From Phlebotomus papatasi (taxonomy: Eukaryota > Arthropoda > Insecta > Diptera > Psychodidae), in NCBI RefSeq assembly GCF_024763615.1, contig NC_077224.1, positions 19,809,078 to 19,873,077 on the forward strand: a stretch of DNA of 64,000 nt, read 5' to 3'. Shown piece by piece: positions 59,146 through 64,000 of the stretch. A program made the position numbers and the translations under genes. The notes under the pieces are model-generated. The model worked only from the letters and a program-made list of their open reading frames with translations. It was not told the origin of the DNA and searched no databases. Numbering within the stretch: the stretch's first letter is position 1; each line of letters opens with the position of its first letter.

Positions 59146-59824
59146 GGCCAAGATGGTATAATTTGGGATTGTGTAGAATTTGGAACTTTGGTTCATTCCT
59201 ATTCTCACCTATGGTCATGAGATTTGGGTAATGACCGAAAGGGTAAGATCGCGAGTACAAGCTGCCGAGATGAGGTACCTTCGAGCGGTAAAGGGAATCA
59301 CTCGTAGAGATCGAGTGAGGAATGTGGCCGTTCGTGAGGAACTAAGAGTCGAGGAGCTGCTTCTTCGGGTTGAGAGATCACAACTTCGATGGTATGGACA
59401 TGTTCAACGCATGAATGAAGAAAGATTCCCCAGAAAAGCTATGCAAGCCATTGTGAGGAGACCTCGGCCTCGAGGCAAGGACAAGGTGGCTGAATCAAAT
59501 TCAGAATCTTGCCTTGGAACGCCTCGGGATCGAACCCGAACATCTTCCTGAAGTGGCGGAGGACCGACAGGCGTGGGCTGCTAGATTGGATGTCATGGGC
59601 CCGCGACCCCAATAGGGATAAGCGGTTGAAAATGAATGAATGAATGAATGAATGAGATTTCCTAACAATTTTAGATGGAAAAGGGAAAAAGCAAACAAGT
59701 AGTACTCTCGAATGTAAAATCTTGGACTTTTTCGTCGTTTTCTTTTTCTCATTGACCATCTGAAACAGTGAGAAAATTTCAAAATTCCAAAATAGAAATG
59801 ATTCCGAATTACTCCATATTACCC
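59146..59824. mobile_element. MITE of the 31.6-kb family, split by a LINE
   Basis: The left part (59,146-59,190) ends TTTGGAACTTTG and the right part resumes AGATTTCCTAAC at 59,655. Joined, this is the order seen on the minus strand of 31,613-31,819 (TTTGGAACTTTGAGATTTCC). TA is at 59,144-59,145 and 59,825-59,826. Confidence 0.72.
59191..59654 (+). mobile_element. LINE family-A 3' end with reverse-transcriptase C-terminus
   Basis: The frame from 59,191 reads ILTYGHEIWVMTERVRSRVQ, then EMRYLRAVKGITRRDRVR and ERSQLRWYGHVQRMNEERFP, the conserved region after the polymerase domain of many non-LTR elements. At about 59,483 five bases present in the 18.4-kb copy are missing, so the frame shifts and ends at 59,551. 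In the shifted frame the true end RWLNQIQNLALERLGIEPEH continues to VMGPRPQ and a stop at about 59,612. The copy ends in (GAAT)n, a microsatellite tail typical of such elements. It is 5'-truncated and inactive. The first codons of the 59,180 open frame belong to the host MITE. Confidence 0.88.
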
Positions 59825-60205
59825 TAAGAAATAATTATTTTCCAAGGAGTTGTTCATTTTTCATGGGTCAAAAGTTTGTTGCCTGATTTGAAAAAAAAAT
59901 CGTTTTTCAGATGTACTCATGCTTCATCATGAGGTTTGACGATTTAATATAAATAATATTTAATAAAATTTTCGTGAAATTTTCGTGAAATTTTTATACT
60001 TTTGGAAATATAGACAGATCCTCGAGAAGTTCTTATTGGGAGAAATATTTTGAGTCCCGGTAAATTTTCCGTTTATTCAGGAAAAAAAAAAGAAATTGGT
60101 TAGTAAATTATTCACTGGGATTAGTAAGAAATTCTATTTTATTTCATATGAGTAGGTATAAAAGTGATCTGAAATTATTTTGACCCGCTATGGTAAAATC
60201 TCCTT

Positions 60206-60459
60206 CACTGAGAAAAAAAAAGAGGGTGCGATTAACTTTTTTCCTCATAACTTTAACACTTTTTAGGTGTAAAAATATATTAACATTTTTAATGTTAATT
60301 TTACACCTTTTTAAGGGTAAAATTAACATGAAAAAGGGTAACTTTAACCCCAATACACCTAAAAAGGGTAATATTTACACCGATTTCGGATCAATACTGC
60401 AGGGTAAAATTAACATTTCCGGAATGTTATTTTAACTTTTTCGGATTTCTCTCACAGTG
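60206..60459. mobile_element. MITE family C, copy 3
   Basis: CACTGAGAAAAAAAAAGAGG at the left and TTCGGATTTCTCTCACAGTG at the right. It is full length and in the same orientation as 35,120-35,353. It best shows the self-complementary centre ATATTAACATTTTTAATGTT. Confidence 0.82.
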
Positions 60460-60654
60460 TTGATGTTGCTTCCAATTTCCAAATTACTAAAACCGTTTCG
60501 TTTTAATAGTATAACGTTGAAGTAAATAATGTCTGATCATTGTCATACGTTTGTTTGTCTATTACTTTTTATATTACACATCAAACGACACGAGATAGGA
60601 CAGTAGGATGTGTCACGACCCTCCCTGACGATCCAAGCAAACTCAGTTTTTTTT

Positions 60655-60787
60655 TAAGTATCGCAAATGCGGGTGATTGCCCCCTGCTGTTCGTAAGCTT
60701 TTCTCTAATTGTTGCGTTTCTTAGATGATAAAATTAAAGAAAAGCTTACAGCCAACAGGGAGTTAAGTCACCCGCATCTACTGTAAT
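60655..60787. mobile_element. Short hairpin MITE with ATGCGGGTGA arms
   Basis: Left AAATGCGGGTGATTGCCCCC then GTAAGCTTTTC; right GAAAAGCTTAC then AGTCACCCGCATCTACTGTA. The arms are about 50 bp. A related scrap (AAAGTCACCCACATCTACAG) lies at 30,870-30,890. Confidence 0.65.
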
Positions 60788-60789
60788 TA

Positions 60790-62230
60790 CGAATTCTTTC
60801 CCAAGAAGGTATATAACATTGAATTTATATTTGGCCTCTATTCTAAGGACGTCTTCTGTAACATATTTTAAACCCAGTCCCTTAGTACGTAAAAACGACC
60901 CAATTCCAGCAGGAAAAGCACAAAAAGAGGCTCATGTCAGGGAAGTTTACTGCTGGTGAAACTTTCGATGTATGCCTTGGTGTAAGACATTGTAAGACGA
61001 AAGACTGAATGAGAAGTTGCCTTTTGTTCTGCATCATTCTTTCTTTCTCGACTGTAAAAACTTTTGGCCAAACACTAAGAGAGTTGGATGTATGTTATAT
61101 GCATTTGTAGTATCTGCAAACAAAACATCAACCTTCAATTGGTATTCCACTCACCAAAAATTCACACTCACTACAATCAATTTCATCCAACCTCCACTTT
61201 TTTTCAGACCAGGAAAACGATATATAAATTTCTGTGGCACGTTGGAGGAAGTAATTTACAAAATAGTGGATATTTTTACCGAATGGTATGTCATACAAAT
61301 TTCAGTAAACAACGCTTCGTGTCAATAACATCTTTTCTGATTGTGTGGTCTGAAAAAAATAGTTTATATTTGTACTGGGGGATGTTTATTTTGAGGCTGC
61401 ACTTTGAAGTTTACATTCAGCCACAGGCTGAGCTTTCACTACATACCTATACCATGGAGCTTTTAGGGTATTCAAAATTGAATATATAAGCCAAAGGGCA
61501 AATAAATACAGACAAAATGGGACTTTTGAAGAATTAAGAACTCTTACGTAGAGAACAAAACCGAAAATGAACCGTGTTTCTTGCTTTCAAATAAAAAGTC
61601 CTATTGAAAAGTACCAGAAGCAAAACGTGCTAATAATTTACCACGAATGGAATAGGAGATTTGAGACACAAAAAACAGTGGAATTAAAATGCCATTGATT
61701 TTATATATTATATTTCTTTTTTTTCATCATGGTAGTATTGAAAATACCCGAAAGTGTATTTATATCTATCTACATTTTATGCATATTTTTTTTAAATGTT
61801 CAGAAATATTGGAAAACCTGGTATCATATTGAACTTATGCATTCCAAATAGTATAGATAACATAGATTAATTTGCAAGCATCACATACAATTTTCATTTG
61901 TGAATGATTTAATTTATTGGTCACGGTATCGACAGGATATGGGGCTACATGGTGATTTTTAAAGCTCGGTAAATATGCTATAAAACCAACAGGTATTAAT
62001 TAATATGAGTATAAGTTAAAAATACTTTGCGAAATGCTTCTATGCAAAGGTCTCTGCATTGAATATTGATATAAGAATTTTTATCTGTAACAGTAAAGTT
62101 AATTAACGAAAACAACTTGTTTAGTGTAGGGGAAAGTTTTCATGCTTCGCACACTCTGGCGTAGAACACTTCATATTTTTTCGATATTCTTTAAACTCTT
62201 AAATTACTTTTATTCACTAAAAATCTGAGA
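60790..62230. other. Unannotated sequence
   Basis: Two frames (103 and 133 codons) overlap in different phases at 61,017-61,489. Neither has a domain, and overlap of this kind is expected by chance. A GGGGAAAG word after TA near 62,127 may be a lone MITE tip. Confidence 0.35.
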
Positions 62231-62243
62231 TTTTTTTGAAGGG

Positions 62244-63154
62244 GTTATATCCAGGAGAACGCCTAAAATTAGCGTTTCGTTTTGTGGATTTTTTTTTTTT
62301 GTGATTTTACTAATCGATCAATCTGAAATTTTGAGGGTATTACATTATGTCTGTCTCTTTATTTTAAATACCTGACCTTGACATTTAAGATGTATCCATG
62401 GCTATGGCAGACGCATTAGCACTCTCTTCGGTGTACTGGCCATTGTCCTTGCCCAAGGCAGCCAGGCGTCCCTTTGCTCTTCTGTCCAGGATCTCCTTGC
62501 GATCCTTGTCCATCTTTAGCTTAACGATATGGCATTTGGAGGGATGGATGCCAACGTACACATTCTTTCCGTTTGCCTTCTCCATCTGGATTCATTCGAT
62601 GTACACGACAATTTTTTTCCTGTACACCTGGACCACTTTGCCCAACTGGTTGCCCCTGTAGTGGCCCCTCACTACTGCAACTTCATTGTCCTTTTGGATT
62701 GGCACTGTGCGGACATTGTACTTCTGCCGGAGTTCATTGGACAGAGGTGCCGACATCAGCTTCCTACGGATATGGGAGGGGGCCAAGAAGTGACTCTTGC
62801 GGTTCAACCTCCGTGACGACGACACTTGCTTGATGAACTTCATAGCGGAGTGCAACGAAAACAAACGTTTTCAAGAAAGAGATAATCTATCTAAACACCT
62901 ACCCTGAAAATTTCAAGTCAATCGGATGAAAATTACTCCAGTTCTACTGCTCGCCGCGGAGCGCCTCAAAAAAGAATTGACTCACAGTCCGCTCACTGCT
63001 GTGCCGCAATTTTGTATTCAAAATTGAAATAAAAAATATTTTTGTGTTCATCAAGATAACCCCTGAACATTTTATATTGATCGATTGATCAGCAAAGTCA
63101 CAAAAAATTCAGCAAAAAACCACAAATTTTACGCGTTTTCCTGGACATAACGCC
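62244..63154. mobile_element. Inverted-repeat element enclosing the RpL26 retrocopy
   Basis: The left arm (62,244-62,346), read on the minus strand, and the right arm (63,057-63,154) align over about 100 bp. Shared blocks are ATTGATCGATT, AAARTCACAAAAAA, CCACAAA and GCGTTYTCCTGGAYATAAC. The T run at 62,289-62,300 belongs to this arm and is not the poly(A) of the retrocopy. A further weak echo (CCCTGAAAATTTCAAGTCAATCGG) lies at 62,902-62,926. Exact outer ends and target duplication are not clear. Confidence 0.6.
62385..62843 (-). pseudogene. RpL26: RpL26 processed pseudogene (intronless, one internal stop)
   Basis: Ribosomal protein L26/uL24 is a component of the 60S subunit near the exit tunnel. 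The minus strand encodes a 152-residue L26 in a single frame from ATG at 62,843 to TAA at 62,387-62,385. Landmarks are SSRRLNRKSHFLAPSHIRRK, LRQKYNVR, the KOW region VVRGHYRGNQLGKVVQVYRK, VYVGIHPSK and GRLAALGKD. Codon 84 (62,594-62,592) is TGA where the family has Arg (CGA>TGA); the frame resumes with no indel. Other unusual changes include Met at 87 in place of the usual Arg and Cys-His after HPSK in place of Val-Leu/Val-Ile. AATAAA follows the stop codon at 62,363-62,358. The lack of introns, the stop and the replaced conserved residues indicate a retrocopy. A rare read-through or assembly error is possible but less likely. An upstream in-frame ATG at 62,864 is not part of the family protein. 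Confidence 0.9.
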
Positions 63155-64000
63155 TTAATGAATGAACTGGCACTTTAAGGTAAAATTCTAAGGTATTATT
63201 CTTAATTTACAAAACCTTTTTGGATGCTATAACCGGATCTGCTTCTCCAAATTTATTATAAACGAACTCGAGGCTGGGTTTTATATGATATTTTATCATT
63301 TTCTCTCCTGACGTATACTCTTAAGTGTTAAACTTTCTGGAACAATCAAACTGGTAAATGTTTGGACTATTTCGTTATCTATGATCGACTTATGATGGTA
63401 ATTTTTTAAATACCAAAAGTCGATATCTCAACCATTTAACCTCATATTAAGTCCCAAAAGTCGTAAAATCCCATCAAGAGCTCAAGCAATAATATGGAAA
63501 TGAAAGAAAGAAACCATATCAAGCAATTGCTAAATATTGTGATAAAATGCAAATTTATACAATGGAAATATTCATTTTTTTGTTCATCCATCAAACAATG
63601 TGGTTAAACCTTTGTCACTTTGTTCATTGATAGTATAGAAAAATATCTTTTCGTAAGGTCAATCTACTCAAAAATATAACTTTTTTTTCATACTAACTAA
63701 GCACTAAATTAAAACAAATCGAAATAATAGTCATTTTGAATTATACTAATGTGATTGAGTTCTTTATTGTTCAAAATTCCAACATAAGGGTATGGGGAAG
63801 TGCATGAGGCAAAATTTATGTATCATTTTAACTGTTGGAATTATCAGGTGAACTTTAGAAGAAAAAAAATGTCAATTATAGATTGAAATTGTGATTGATT
63901 GACAGGTACAAATCAGTGAATTAGCATTTCAGCCTGCACTATTATTTTATGAGAGTAGTCAAAGAGACCGTGCTAAAAGTTTATTTCATCTGTCACTCAA
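63155..64000. other. Unannotated sequence
   Basis: AT-rich, with no gene or repeat recognised to the window edge. Confidence 0.4.

Noticed and set aside
61017..61489. Two overlapping frames (103 and 133 codons) as genes
   Set aside because: Different phases over the same DNA, no domains, no start context.
62289..62300. T run as the poly(A) tail of the RpL26 retrocopy
   Set aside because: It lies inside the inverted-repeat arm, which has a matching A-rich segment on the other side, and is about 60 bases beyond the AATAAA signal.
62385..62843. Frameshift in RpL26
   Set aside because: The two open pieces are in the same frame; the break is a single CGA>TGA nonsense codon.

Overview
The window is AT-rich animal DNA with almost no coding sequence, dominated by transposable elements, most of them short and non-autonomous. 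The clearest peptides are of insect type: a three-exon DUF1091/DM8 gene and a dead intronless copy of ribosomal protein L26. Together with dense TA-flanked miniature elements, a tRNA-derived SINE and RTE-like LINE tails, they suggest a dipteran, plausibly a nematoceran such as a sand fly. The species is inference. No operons, CRISPR arrays or bacterial signals are present.

Layout. 1-9.7 kb: hairpin MITEs, a dispersed repeat (called R below), a 1.2-kb minisatellite of 31-bp units and a 0.9-kb TIR element. 9.7-12.8 kb: unannotated sequence with simple repeats. 12.8-14.3 kb: a decaying ~300-bp tandem repeat. 15-20.7 kb: MITEs, then three TA-flanked elements nested inside one another, the outermost also carrying a LINE insertion with a 19-bp target duplication. 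22-25.6 kb: two TIR elements, one with a pogo/jerky-like transposase remnant, next to the only intact-looking protein gene (24,604-25,544, minus strand). 26.5-39 kb: repeat R, an interrupted palindrome, a SINE, four MITE families and an RTE fragment, with featureless stretches between. 39.5-45.3 kb: a complete young LTR element with near-identical 237-bp LTRs but no gag-pol, i.e. a LARD-like non-autonomous element. 45.3-49.9 kb: a tandem MITE array, LINE remnants and an unidentified coding-like remnant. 51.5-56.1 kb: repeat R interrupted by a TIR element, a 1.27-kb long hairpin, and a 73-bp tandem repeat with an alternating higher-order pattern. 57.5-64 kb: further MITEs, a LINE inside a MITE, and the RpL26 retropseudogene between inverted repeats.

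Function. Only the DUF1091 gene looks able to make a protein. The rest is a record of transposition: many elements share TA target duplications and G-rich tips (GGGTAAG, GGGGAAAG), which suggests a common Tc1/mariner- or pogo-type machinery acting in trans. All calls are by eye; family names not tied to a visible motif are tentative.
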